A stretch of DNA of 64,000 bases from Brienomyrus brachyistius (taxonomy: Eukaryota; Chordata; Actinopteri; Osteoglossiformes; Mormyridae): positions 10,374,363 to 10,438,362 of the forward strand of contig NC_064535.1 of assembly GCF_023856365.1 (NCBI RefSeq), in the 5' to 3' direction. Position numbers and translations under genes: made by a program. Below, piece after piece: positions 22,570 through 36,600 of this stretch (its first letter is position 1; each line of letters begins with the position of its first letter). A model generated the notes under the pieces. That model was not told the DNA's origin and searched no databases. It saw only the letters and a program-made list of their open reading frames with translations.

Positions 22570-24654
22570 CTATGACATATTGGGGCTGGGGAACTCAGAG
22601 GAAAGTTGTGGGAGGTTGAAGGATGACTGGGAACTCAGGGTGGAGAGAAAATCATCGTAGGAAACCCAAACACGGTGCTTGTCCAAGTTTTGAAGATCGG
22701 TGGTGGAGTGGAATTCAAACCGAGGCCTGAGTGGGGAGATGATGGCCGAGTTCTTCAAGAACTGGAAAGGGTGGGACATATCATCTGGGATTTGGGAGTT
22801 CAAACCGTTACAGACATTCTGTACCTGAGAAAAGGGTGTCCCAGGGTACAGTTTGGGGAAGATAAGGGATTGTGGGGATAGTATAAGGTTCTCAACATGG
22901 CTGTAGGCATGCATGGCATGAGACATATCCACTGATTTTAATCTTACACTTTCACTGTCGGCTGTCTTTTCAGTCCCTGCTGTGGAGGGGACAGGAGTCA
23001 TGGCCTGGATCTTCTTCTCAGGAACCCCGTTTTCTAAATCTTGCTGATACCTTTTCAAGGGCCTGGTAGCAGCAATATTCTGCATATTATACTTAGTGTT
23101 CAGAATTGGCTGTACTAGCTCCTCCATTTCTGGATTAACAATGTCATCTTCTTTGTCTGGATATTTTGGGAGAGTTTCTACAGCTGTTTCCTGGCTAGAT
23201 ATTGTGATCGGGGAGATACGGCAAGCCTTGGGGTGATAGTCCAGGTTGACGGTCTGGTGACTATTCTTGGACGAAAGGGGGGGATACTTCATATCAGGAT
23301 GTGTGATGCTATGGGCTTTGATGGATGATGATTCATGAACAGAATCCTTAGGAAGACTCAAATCTCTGGCTTGGTCCTCCGGTGCTATTTTCTCATTTTT
23401 ATTTAGAAGTCTATCATAATCTAAGCTGATACTATCATGTTGACTGCTTGGATATGACATCTGAGTATTGTTACAGTCTCCTGAAAACAATTTTCTTTTC
23501 CAGTATTCTGTCAGGGGCTCCTTAAACATATGATATTCTGTTTGCTGGTAAATGCTATGCAGATGTGGACAGGAATGAAAGTTACCAAAGACGTTTGGTG
23601 CCTGGGAATCATACAATTTTTGATCATCTCCTGTTTTCTCCATGTTCTTGAGAGCATTAGTACTGAGTGGGTATGAGTCAATGATATGCTTTTCCTGTAG
23701 GTGAAACTGAGAAGGTTTGCATGTCCTGCAAAAATCTGTCTTCAAATCTTCATGTTTGAGCCTTCTCTCTTCCACACCTGGGGGTTTAAAACTGTGAGCA
23801 TGTTGTATTACAGATGGTCTCTTAATTACCACGGTCTCCGCACTGGACACGCGTGAATCCTCCACTGGAAGCAGTTCCACAGGACTTTTAGTTAAACATT
23901 TATTCTTGACCATTAGAAGAGCAGAACCTAAGGAATAATTACTAGCAAATGAAGTACCACTGACCTGAGACAGAAGCTTCTTCTTAGCCAAGGGAGACAT
24001 AATACCCAGGTGTCCCTTTGGGTATAACATTGGTAAATGACTGAAACATGACTCTTCCTTGCTGGGAAGATCTATCTCATTAGCTAATGTGTTACAGGCT
24101 GTAGGAGAGTGCAACGGCTTGGATTTTAAAGTGGGCAATGGCTTGGATGTTAAAGTGGGCAATGGCTTTGATTTTAAAGTGGGCAATGGCTTTGATTTTA
24201 AAGTGGGCAATGGCTTTGATTTTAAATTGGGCAATGGCTTTGATTTTAAATTGGGCAGTACCATGCCCACATGACTTGGAGTCTTTACTGAAAGGTCCTG
24301 CTTCTTAGGTACATTATATTCAGGGTGGCTGCACTGCCATTGTTCCTTCCCTTGATACAATAACAGATTAGTACCCTGGCAAAGCCCATTGGAGTTCTCC
24401 AGCACCTTGGAGCCATGCTTTTCTAGGAATTCACACTCGTCGTGATGCTCCTGTGAATACTGAAATGAGTTGTCCTTGGAAAGGTGCTCAGATGGACCAT
24501 TTTTTACAGAAAAGGCAGGGGACGGTGGTGTCATCGCTTGTACATAGATGTCCTGAGTCTCATTTTTGTCGGAGAGGTGTAATTCCTCTTCCTTCTCATT
24601 TCCCATTTGCGGGGGCTGCCAAAACTCTGGACTCTCCTCGGTATTGTCAGGTAC
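22570..24654 (-). CDS. arid5b: arid5b coding exon 10 (long C-terminal exon)
   Basis: Residues 471-1164 and the stop. The acceptor TTGTTTCAG lies directly before VPDNTEESPE. The open frame runs 20 codons further upstream, but the splice site fixes the true start. Contains the minisatellite at 24112-24255. Confidence 0.95.
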   Translation of the reverse strand, partial: VPDNTEESPEFWQPPQMGNEKEEELHLSDKNETQDIYVQAMTPPSPAFSVKNGPSEHLSKDNSFQYSQEHHDECEFLEKHGSKVLENSNGLCQGTNLLLYQGKEQWQCSHPEYNVPKKQDLSVKTPSHVGMVLPNLKSKPLPNLKSKPLPTLKSKPLPTLKSKPLPTLTSKPLPTLKSKPLHSPTACNTLANEIDLPSKEESCFSHLPMLYPKGHLGIMSPLAKKKLLSQVSGTSFASNYSLGSALLMVKNKCLTKSPVELLPVEDSRVSSAETVVIKRPSVIQHAHSFKPPGVEERRLKHEDLKTDFCRTCKPSQFHLQEKHIIDSYPLSTNALKNMEKTGDDQKLYDSQAPNVFGNFHSCPHLHSIYQQTEYHMFKEPLTEYWKRKLFSGDCNNTQMSYPSSQHDSISLDYDRLLNKNEKIAPEDQARDLSLPKDSVHESSSIKAHSITHPDMKYPPLSSKNSHQTVNLDYHPKACRISPITISSQETAVETLPKYPDKEDDIVNPEMEELVQPILNTKYNMQNIAATRPLKRYQQDLENGVPEKKIQAMTPVPSTAGTEKTADSESVRLKSVDMSHAMHAYSHVENLILSPQSLIFPKLYPGTPFSQVQNVCNGLNSQIPDDMSHPFQFLKNSAIISPLRPRFEFHSTTDLQNLDKHRVWVSYDDFLSTLSSQSSFNLPQLSSEFPSPNMS

Positions 24655-27600
24655 CTGAAACAAGACAGGATACATTGACACTGAGTACAGTCCCGTTCCT
24701 CCAAATGCCTCCATCTTTCATCCAAGTGACGCGATGAAATTAAACATACTATAGGGTGAGACACACAAATCAGGCACTTTCTTTAAAACCAGGCAGACCA
24801 AAGCTGCAGTGAAATCCATCCATCCATCCATTTTCCAAACCGCTTATCCTATTGGGTCGCGGGGGGTCCGGAGCTTATCCCGGAAGCAATGGGCACGAGG
24901 CAGGGAACAACCCAGGATGGGGGGCCAGCCCATTGCAGGGCACACTCACACACCAGTCACTCACACATGCACACCTATGGGAAATTTAGCGACTCCAATT
25001 AGCCTCAGCATGTTTTTGGACTGTGGGGGGAAACCGGAGTACCTGGAGGAAACCCCACGACGACATGGGGAGAACATGCAAACTCCACACACATGTGACC
25101 CAGGCGGAGACTCAAACCTGGGTCCCAGAGGTGTAAGGCAACAGTGTTAACCACTGCACCACCATGCCGCTCCCGCTGCAGTGAAATGTATCACTTAAAA
25201 GTGAAGTGAGCTACTGGTCACATTGATAACACTGAAAAATAGTAGCACATGCTTGCAAATGGAATCTTGGAAAAAATTCTCTGGAAGGAGTTATTGTTAT
25301 TGTAAACTAGCTAGGCATTTTTAAATAAGCACATAGCTAGCGTATTACATAATATTACCCACATCATGATCTAATGTGGAAAGGAATTAAAAGGACTCAC
25401 GGATGTTTTCCAAAATGGCAGTTAAATATAAAAAATTATTAATGTGTATTAAATACTTATTGCATTGACAGTTTTTTTTGGTCTTAAATGCACATGAATG
25501 ATGCTGGTCTGCTGGTAGACACCTTATACCTCTGGGACTAGAATTTGAGTTTCCGCTAAGTGTGTGGGGGGGGGGGGGGGTTATGTGTGGGGGGGTATGT
25601 GTCGGGGTTGCATGTCCCCCCCGTGTCATTGTGGAGCTAACTCCAGTTTCCCCCCCCATAGTCCAAAAAACCCAAAGGTTAATAGGAGTTATAAATTGCC
25701 CCTAGGTGTGCATGCGGGACACCCTGGGCTGTTCCCTGCCTTGCACTCGTAATGTCCGGGATAGACCCTGACCCCCCCTTCCCCACGCAAATTGCATAAG
25801 AGGTTACAGAAAATGGACGGATGTTCTTGAATGCCATCACACTGCACACTGAATGCTGAAATTCCATTTCTGCAATTAACAGGAACACATGGTGACTATT
25901 AATTAAAATAATTGTCTCTGTTTGGACTCTTTATTTCCAAAATGGTGATCTTATATTATTTTTTCAAATCTTCTACTCTGACAGGTCGTTATTTTTAATG
26001 ATTTTCATTTTCTATGTTTTTCATTTTGCCCTGCACTAGGTTGGTTCCCTGCCTTATGCCTGTAGCCCTCAGGACAGGCTCTGGACCCCCTGTGACCCTG
26101 AATAGGACAAGTGCTAAAGGAAATGGATGGATGTTTTTCATTTTATGTCCTCAGTCTCATGTTTTCTGAAGAGTTTTAAATAATGAACTATAGCAAGAGG
26201 AGGATCAAAGACAAATGTGTACATATACCAGAGCTCTGTTTCAAATCACAGTCCATAATTCAACTCGGAGAAATTATATATGGTAGCAGCCATTATGTGA
26301 TGTCTTAGAAGCTGACAAACCAGCATTAAATTCAGATAACATTTAATCACTTTTTCGATTATTTTGTTAGTTGTGGGACAAGAATAGCCATGTTATCATT
26401 TTACGTTCTTGGTTGTGAGTGACTATGTGGAAAATTTGCAAATCATCACAGATTTATAGCATTTCTGGGATAAAAATAATGTACAATTTTACCAGAGAGG
26501 AACATATGGCAGCAGTTAGCTCTCCAGACAATAATATTTGATGTAAAGCATTTATGCAGAAACTAAGTCTGTCGTGATTTCCAAAGGAAAAGAAACTAAA
26601 ACAAACCGTTATTGTAAAGGGATTTTATTTGACAAAACTGCTATTCCCAACGTCTAAGAACTTACTGCAGCAAATAAATAAATAAATCATGAAAATTATT
26701 AAAAAAAAGAACCAGAATGTGTTTGCATATTCCAGGTTATTTGTGTTAAATATTCACACACAAGACAGGGTTGGGTGGTGATATTGTTACTCACTGAACT
26801 TAAATGCCATTATTTATGAGTTAATTAAAAGCAGAATGTTTAAAGCATACTGATAAAGAATAAAATCAATGTTGTTTAACGTGTATTTATTACATTGAGA
26901 CCAGAGGAAAATAGGGGTTTTTTATGTTTTTGGGTATTGGACATCATAAGTAATTTACCTGTGAAGAGGAAAGTCCTTTTTCTGAATTAAAGTTGTCAGT
27001 CTTGGGTTCCGGTTGATGCTCGTCTTTGGTGTGGTTTGTTACAATAGCCTGTGCCTTGCTGCCACTGTCTAGGATGCCACACTCCTGTTTTCGTGGCTTG
27101 ACCTGAGGAATGAGCTTGTCTTCTTCCCCTTTCATGTACTTCTCATACGGGAGGATCAGCCTAGAGAGGCGGCAGACGGTAACAAATCTGGATGGATTTC
27201 TACACACACCGTCACTGTGACTCAGTGAAGGGAGGCACGCACAAATAAGCCTTAAGCACAACGTACAAAATTACAGGTTATTATAATCTGTTTTACGAGA
27301 TAAATCATATATAAAATGCACAGTGACACTTACTCCTGTGACTGCCACTGTAATCTCTTTTGCACTGTATTCTTGTTTGTCATCTTGCAACAGAGTCATT
27401 TGATGAAACTTTCAGTTCTACCAATTTCGATCTTCCGTAATGTTGTTCGATTAAGGAATAACACTCTGCATTAGACCTCGGTCTAAAACTTTGCTATGGG
27501 AGTTTGGTTGGATTACCTCATGGTATAAGTATGAATTATGAATAAAAACTACACAAGTACTTTATGGAGAATACACGCTAGAAAAAAGATGTGGCAGTTA

Positions 27601-30600
27601 CGCATTTCATGGCATACAGTAGAAATATGTTTAAAATGGGTTGCTGATAGAAGACTATTTGCTTGGAAAAGTATTTACAGAAACAGCAGACTCTGCAATG
27701 CACATGAAGACATCAAAACCATGTAGAGCAGAAACTGAGCCTCCATTACAATTGTGCAAAACTGCATGAATTACTATTACTGATGCAGATATGGTCAGCT
27801 GCCAGTGGTGAAGAAGTGTGTCATGAAAGGGGAATTCATGTCGGATCCCATTACCCATAGCTAGTTCAAGTATGTTACAGCGGTTATAATGAAAATCTTG
27901 TGCTAACGTACACTACTACCACAAGTCTGATCCCCACTGTAGTGTTTTGTGTTTTATTTATGAAAGCACAATGTTACATTTATCCTGAACCAATACTGTG
28001 AAATATGAAATCTAAGGGTGTGGTTTTTACCGTCCTTGGTTTTGAAGTATTAGCCTTACTAGTTTTATGATTACATTCTTGCAGTAATATGACATGGCAG
28101 GCATGGATTTTTGTCTTTAAGAAAAACCAAATAATATTCTTTCCACATTCTCATACATGAATGGGAAAAGAACTGTTATTTCTTGTTATTCTCCCTTAAA
28201 TTGGCAAAGAAGTTGCACTGTAAATTAGGTTTAGGAGCTTGTTTGCTTACTGAGAAAACTTTCAAGAGTTCAAGTAGATCCGCAAGATTTTAATTATTTA
28301 TATTTTTATTTCACTGAGCTCAGACTCTGGCAGTGAGGCAGCAGTTAAACTACATTTCATGCAGATGGTCAAAGGCCCAATGCCAAAAGCATGAAATCTG
28401 CAATTAAAATGTTCCTTTATGCAAGAGACTGCCATAAAAAAAAATGTTCTACTCTTGAAAATACAGTTTTCTTCTGAGTTAGCTTCTGAACGTTCTTTTT
28501 TTGTTTCTCATAAAAAAAAAATATAATACAGAAAGATTTTTTTCCGCTATCACAAGCCACACTTAAATGAACATAATACTCTGTCATTTAAGAAATCACC
28601 AGCCATACACTACAAAGACCTGCAGGTGGCAGTCTATAATATTGTGGCGTCAGTTCTCTAAGCACCGAACCAGATAGTTTGCATATGTCCCAGCATGCCG
28701 TACTGCCATACTGTAAATAGCCCCTGCCTATGTCATGTATGTAGCCTTATTCTGTGTGTTGTGTGTTCATGCACCGATCTCCTGTTTAGATTTGTGATTG
28801 ATCCCTGTGTGTTTAACTGTGTGCAGATTCTCCACCATATGTAATTCCTACTGTTTGTACAGTGACTAGGGTGTTCCAGCAGGTACTCTTGCTGTCATGT
28901 GTTTTTAGGACGCTTGAGTTTTGCTTTGTTTATGTAATTCTGAGTGCTGTTAAGGATTACAAATAAAAAGAGCATTACAGTCTGCATCCCAGCCGGGGGC
29001 CTTCATTACCTCACCATGTCCCACCTTAGCAGATGTCAGAATAAAATAACATCTGTGTGGCTTTTTTTTCCCATCAAGGAACTTTTTCAATTTTCTAAGA
29101 CTTTCCTAGACGTAAAACGTAAAACGTAGAAATAGTAACTAAACCATTGACATCAACCATCTGTGCTAAAACAATAAATTAAAAAATAATTTCAAGACAA
29201 ATAATAAACTGAAGAATTTAAAAACAGGAAGAAACTGAATAATTTCATTTTCCTTAAAAGCAATAATAAACAATCATAGCAATAATAGAATAATAACTAA
29301 GTGTGCAAGCTGATCAAAAATGACACACTACTTCCTATAATAACAATCGCAAATTACTGAAAATAATTGAAAATAAATATCAGGCTATGGGGGACACTTG
29401 CAGAGCTACTACATGGCGTCCCCTAGGCTCTTGGTTTGAGGAAATTGGCTAATAATTTTTTAGCCGAAATCCTTACATTTTTCATGCTACATTTTCACAA
29501 TAGAAACATTAGTCCTATTTCTTCATGCCATTGCATTACACCAAAGGTTACAAAGGCTTAGAATTTACTGACCATAAATGGATAGAGGTATGATTCTAGA
29601 AATAGTTTAGAATACACATCTCAATCAGCACTACTGCATTTAATTTCTTAAATATCCTTAAGTCACATGTGATTTTGATACTTCATACAGCTCACGAATT
29701 CAGTCACTGAAAGATATTAAAGCAATGGCCATTTAAACATTTTAAGTGCTGTAAGGGTTGTAAGGATTTGGGTTATACATCATAGCTCATACTATTTCTT
29801 GTAAGTGAAAAGGTACATTTGACAAACAGTGAGGATGAAAGAGAAACCTCACCTCTCATAGTGTCTGCGTGTGCAGGTTGCAGCACTTGTGCTTCCAGGG
29901 TTGCCCCCAAGCTCATTATATACGTTTTTCCACTGGCGGCGAGCTGTAATCTGTGGAGGGAAAAGGGGGATTATTTATCATAACAGATCTGACTTGTTTG
30001 GTCATTGGCAGTGTGGACACCAAAGAAGGCAATCAGAAGACAGATCTCCAAAGAAGATCTCCTGCTAGGTTATAACACTGATGTTAAACTACTGTTTACG
30101 TAATATGTATATTTATATTACTAGTTGACCATCATAACTGTTAGTAAAATTTCTGTTTAAAATAAACAGAGGTGGAAATTTCAGGTCCAGAGAGTACAAA
30201 TCCAGACCAAAATTTTGTTCCAACCAACCAGCTGAGTGTAAAAAGTCGGAGTATTCAACAGGTTGGTTGAAACAAAATCTTGGTGTTGTACTCTCTGGAC
30301 CTGAATTCTCCAACCCCTGAAAATAAATGTTAACATTTGTACCATATCTCAAAAAAATCCCTTTTAGAGAAACAAAAAACCACCGAACTGCTACCAGGGG
30401 AGTTTGTAGTCTAATTATTTACCTGGGACTTGACTGATATTTTAAAGGAAGATGAAATACTCAGGGCTAGGCTTAAAATACTCGAGGCTATAGACCCAAG
30501 TGATCTGACCTATCGACGCCCATGAGTCCAACAAATGTCACACAAGTAAAGCTGAAGTGTAGGAGGGTACTTCTGTGCACCAGTAAGATAACAAAATTAC

Positions 30601-33600
30601 TAAATGGTGTAAAGCATCAATGGCTTGATAAGATTACTGTTTCTTCAATATTAATATAGTAGCTGGATAGAGCATCACAGAACGTAACACATTTTGCAGC
30701 TTCAAAAAAAACAAAAAATTAATACAGTTAAATCACATTTAATTTCTTAATAAATCCAAAGCATGTCTTTTAAATGAAAGACCAGCGGTCTTGTTATTAT
30801 TTCTTGTGCAGGGCCTGAGTTATATTCCAGAGGGCAATAAGCTTCAATTACTGAAATTGTAGAGCAATGTTTCTGACCAATTTTATTCAGCACTATTTGT
30901 AATATCAAATAAAGGGGAAAAAAGCAATGTTTAATTTCTAAAATGGTGAATTTCTAAAGAAAATATTCAACACATATGTCGATATAAAAATGATGTATAA
31001 CTCCTTACCAGTTCATATCCTCCCAATTTCTGAGCAGCTTGAAACATAGTCCAAAGGTTTACTGTCGCAGGGACAACAGACATTAATACACCACAAAAAG
31101 CCCATTTGAATTATCCATCCATCCATTTTCCAAACCGCTTATCCTACTGGGTTGCGGGGGGTCCAGAGCCCATCCCAGAAGCAATGGGCACGAGGCAGGG
31201 AGCAACCTAGGATGGGGGGCCACACTCACACACCATTCACTCACGCATGCACTCCTATGGGCAATTTAGCAACTCCAATAAGCCTCAGCACGTTTTTGGA
31301 CTGTGGGGGGAAACCGGAGTACCCGGAGGAAACCCCACGACGACATGGGGAGAACATGCAAACTCCACACACATGTGACCCAGGCGGAGACTCGAACCCG
31401 GGTCTCAGAGGTGTGAGGCAACAGTGCTAACCACTGCACCACCATGCCGCCCCCCATTTGCATTAAAATAAAAAAATGTGAATTCTGCAATACTGTGCTT
31501 TATTAACTACACATTTTCAATAATACATTAATATCAAATTTTAAGGAATTCATCAAAACATACCCAGTACACAAAACTGTTCTGTCTATATTTCTATCTA
31601 TAAATTACTACTGCAATCCAAGTGGTTTTGGTTGAAGTGACTCTCCATTGGTTGCGTAAAGTTCTTTGAGTGTCTTGAAAAGTGCTGTATAAATGTAATT
31701 CATTCATTCATTCATTCATTCATGTGTAGTTTGTAGAGAGACGGTCTGCTTACTTTGCTTGAATCCCAGGTAGGGTATCCTTTCAATGGGTGTTTTCCTC
31801 TCTTTCATGAATTTGTAGAGAGCTACTAGAAATGCCTGCTCATCAACACGGGATCCTTCAATTGCAGCCAGCTTGGACTTCTTGACAGCAAATACCTTCT
31901 TACAGGCACTGCTGCTTTTGGGCTTGGTAACAAATGCCTTACTCTCTGTTTTTGCCTAAAATCAAATAACATTTAAACACGCGAGGAAATCAACCACATG
32001 GTTTTATTTTACATATCTAACTTGGCTGATTTCAACTAAACAGATCCAGAACACTGCACTGCATAATTCATAGGGTTTGCAAAAAAACACAAGGTGCTGT
32101 ATTTCTGAGTAGGATGCTTAACCTTTATTGTTTCTGCAAACTAATATTAATGTTTCGATTTTAAATAGCACAAGTGAGGCAAACAGCACATTATAAAGAG
32201 ACAGCTGTCAAGGAGACACATAGGCATAAGTAAGAGTGGCCAGATGTCAGGGAGGAATCTTTGAGCTACTTCAGTGGCCTGTAGTATGAAGCGGGGTTAC
32301 TGGCTTATCGGGGTAACGTCAGATTTAAGGTATCACAGTTTAAATGGACTTCATATTCGTTCACTTACATTTTGCTCAGACTACCTTAAATCTGACAAGT
32401 TACCCCGATAAGCCAGTAACCCCGCTTCGAAATACAGGCCACTGGTTTTACAAACTACTTTAAAACTGAAAGGGTCCTGTGCTTGGCTTCTTCTGCTTCG
32501 ATTGATTTGTTTCCTTGACTGAAAGACTCATCTAGCGGTTTCACATTAACATTAGTGATACATGCATAGGGGACTGATCAGAATTCAGCGTTGAAGTGAA
32601 ATCTAGGTCCTTTTAAATGAAATCGTTGAATACAAATCCTGTCCTTGCTCAAAGTGTCCTCTTTTAAATGGATTATCTGGTCACCCGACTTAACGTATAT
32701 GTAGATGTTTAGTTTTGAGATTGCTTGTGAATCGTGTACCTTAACCGTGGTCTTGTCCTCAGTGTTGCCGGCTTCCTTGGCATTGCACAGACCCTGGGCT
32801 TTGTGCTGCTGGGAGAGCGGTAGCTTGTTCCTTCGGAGCCGGCCTTTCAAAGTAGGGCCTGTGAGGACAGAGCAGCCATAAGACCCTTCTTTGCTGTCCA
32901 CCTAACTGGTTTACAAACTGGGAATCTTAGCTGCTGTTTACACTTGTTTTAAAATGCGTCTTGGGTGATTGGATCACAAGTACTGAGTACTGATATTGCC
33001 TGTGTTTATCACGCCTCTCTTAGGTGTCCAGCTGACCACTTGTGATCAGGTTTCATTATTTCTAACAGAATGACTAAGTGCAGTACATGTGCTGTATAAC
33101 CGTCTATAAAGACCAATGCCGTAGAAGTAGGGCAGATTACATGAGAATGACTTAAAGATAAATTTGAGTCGTCGCACATTGTGACCTGTATTAGAAGAGA
33201 ATTGACAGCTAGTTGCAAAATTGACACACAGGTGCTGCTGGACAGAATCGACCAATCAATTATGTTTTACTTATTTATTGCCTTCATCAAGCAATATTGT
33301 TACTCGGCAGAGTCCCCTTCCCAAAGTCCCCAGAGATTAAAGATGAGACAACAGCAGCAAAGAAAAACAGGAGAAACTGGACTCCTCACGGGAAAATATT
33401 AAGTACAAAGCCAGCTTAATTTTCCATGTATCATTCATTTTGTTTTTTTTTTTTAAGTAATGGAGCAATTCTAATTTATCTGCAGTCAGCACAAAATAGA
33501 AAACAAAATGAAACCGCTTTACAGAAAAAATCTGTAACTTTTCCGATGATTAATCTCCCCGATGTTAAGACTCAACTTGCAGAATATCATTTTTTGACCC

Positions 33601-36600
33601 AGCTACAAATATGTTCTGAAACCTGAGTTACATGTCATAAATCTGCCAAATGAAAGGCTTTGCTTAAATTACCTTGGCAATAGGGATCCAAAGTAACCTT
33701 ACTCGTATTTTAGTGCAATAGGGAAGTAAAAAGGTCTTGGAAGAGCCGATCTGCCAGGTATTGTTGCCCTAACCCTCACCAAGAAGGTACATACATGAAT
33801 GTGTCTCTGCAGTTGAAATATTGATGCTGCTAGTGAGTGTGTGTCTGTCTTTATCCTGTGAGGGACATTCATCCAAAGCTGCAGATCCCCTGTGACCCTT
33901 CCTAGCATTAGCAGTAGGATAGGATGGAAATAGATAGAAATCAGTTGCCCTCTAGTGTGTTTCTGAGGTATTATTTTGAATTCGGCAATAATGACATCAT
34001 AAAGATGGAAATAACGCAGATGGTGTTTTGTAACAGCAGTTAACATGGAAACGGCAGAAGTGCTGTCTGGCAACTATGCAGTTCTTTATTGGTCAAAGTC
34101 CACTGTGAGGTTCATATGTAAAATATGAAATACAAAAGCTATTTTGCTTAGATTTCTGCGTCAGCCAAATCCAACAATTTCTTCATGAGCTCACAAGTAC
34201 GAATAATTAAGCATATAATTTACACAAAAAAATGAAATGTAACTTAATGAACCTAAAATATTAACCTAAAAAAACCATGCAACATGTAGTAACTTCCATT
34301 AAGATAAACACGTACGTGAAAGAAAAAATAACACTGAAATAAATGCATTTACATTTATAGGACATTCTTATATTTGTGGACCGAAATTACTATAATAAGT
34401 AGTCTTCCACCAGAAGAGAACAATACTACAATTGGAATCAAAATCACAGAGTTGAGAAACCAACAATCAGAGGCAAAAGCCAAGTATTGAGTGAACCCAC
34501 AATATTTTTGGGCTCTGAATAAAGTACTTTTTAAAAAGTAGTTTTGTTTACAAAATGGTTTTGTTCATACTTGGCAAAATAAGCTTTTAGCTCAGACAGC
34601 ACAGAACTAAGTCTCAATGAGCAATCTTCAGTTGTGTTGCTATTAAAGCAGCAATGTTCATGCAGGTTTGAACTGAATTGTTGCTGGCATCTAATTTCCA
34701 CTTCTTATATCAGGTGATTGATAATGCACAACTGTAATTTTCACCTAAGTGAAACCAGATTATTTTATGTAATCTGGAAAATTTATTTTTAAACTGAATA
34801 CATGCATGTTTTTAAAGTGGATTCTGGAATTATCCCAAAAGGACAAGCAGAGTCATCCAAATAAGCAGTTTGTTTCTGCTGGTTTTGTAAAATTAGCTTG
34901 TATTTTTCTATATGTAATTTATATTCTGCAGCAGGCATTGTAGAATGCTGAAATTTGTAGTTCATGTCTGTAGTTGATTGTAGTGGCTGTTTTACTTTAA
35001 CACTATTGTTCAACATGTCAAGACCATACATTTCTAAAATATTGTTTAAAGGTGAACTGATATCAAAATATAATTTGATCCTACCCATTACCGCATTTTC
35101 CCAGAGCAGTTGTTGATTGAAAGCATTTTCAAAGCAGATTCTGAGAGCCTGTGTCCATCATCTTAAAGGACTCATGACGGCCTCATGCTCTTCGCTAAGC
35201 TTGACTACTTATTAATATATATCACATCAACAGATATATCAATATGAGATTTTAACCACCGAGAAGTTCTGCTAATAGAAATCTATCCTATAATCTAACA
35301 ACTTCAATTTAGATAAAACCCCCAGACCCACTGTGATTTAGCATTGCAAGAACCCATTCACGCATCTGAAGTTCTGCACAGAGCAAATTCATCTGTATTG
35401 TGGTTTAAAAATGCACATCAAAATGCACATTTTTAGTTACTATTCTTCCGAACACTTATCCTGGACAGGGTAAGTATATACTCTGGTAAAAATATACTCT
35501 GGATGGGAGTACATGGGCACACACTCCCAATCACATGCACTCTGGGCAATTTTGAGACAAAAATTCACCTATTTGCCTGTTTTGCTACTGTAGGAGGAAA
35601 CCAGGTTACACCAAGGAAAGCTGTGCAATACATGGTGAACATGCAAACTGTACATTTATGGAGGGTTATTATCCTACGCACAAGAGTGCTTTACTTTTAA
35701 ATAACTATAACACCAATTTCAGAATAGCAAAGCTGTGTAAATCAATCTATTATTCTGAACAATTTTAATTTATGCCATTTGGTTATTACAATATAGATAG
35801 GAGGATATTGTGCTGTTTGTCCACAAATTAACCTTATTCTGTGGCCAAGACCAATGGGGAGAGGCGAAAAGCTCTCACACCCCCCCAAATTCTGACTGTG
35901 GGGAAAAGTGACTGTGTCAAGTGGGAAAAAAACATTATGAAAGAAATCTATCATAGGAAGGAAAAAAACATTCTGCACATAGAGGCTACGCTTTGTGTTT
36001 ATGATGGCATACAAGGAACTCAGCTTAATACCATTCAATGAAGTTGTTTTCAATTCTGAAAGATTTACGGCTAGCCTTTTGCCTGAAATGAGTGAGTCAG
36101 AACTGTAATTGGTCCCAAATCACAGAAGAGAGCACTAAAAATAGTAGGACAACGTTAAATGTCAGATTTAATAGATAATCCGAGGCAAAGCGCTATTATT
36201 TCAGAAAAAACACACATGAAAGACTCAAGTCTATATATCAATTCTTTGACTAATTTCTGAACTTGGCTTGCTGTTTTTAACGTGGGTTTTTGAAACATGC
36301 ATCCATATGTCTTGCAAATTTAGAAAATTATTTTATTTTTTATTTATTCCCATGGTGACATGGGGACTCAGTAAGTAACATTGCTAGGTTACTGCTGGAT
36401 GCGCTGATGTTCTCCTACACTCCGAAGACAGGCAGCTAAGTATCCCTTCCAATCTGTACCTCGCCTTGTGCCCTGGGATGACTGGGGTGGAAATTGAGTA
36501 TTTCCTGATTTAAAACCTGTTTTGGAAAATACTACTGCTTAATTAACGGGGACTGCAGTGACAAAATAATTTATGAACCCAATCTGACTAAAACTCCCTT

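Noticed and set aside
24655..24714. Extending ARID5B exon 10 to the upstream ATG
   Set aside because: A TTTCAG acceptor at 24655-24660 and in-phase joining to exon 9 show those 20 codons are intronic.
24809..25150. 113-codon frame left of ARID5B exon 10
   Set aside because: Entirely within a SINE. The same peptide appears from other copies (8525, 31152), which shows it is repeat-derived.
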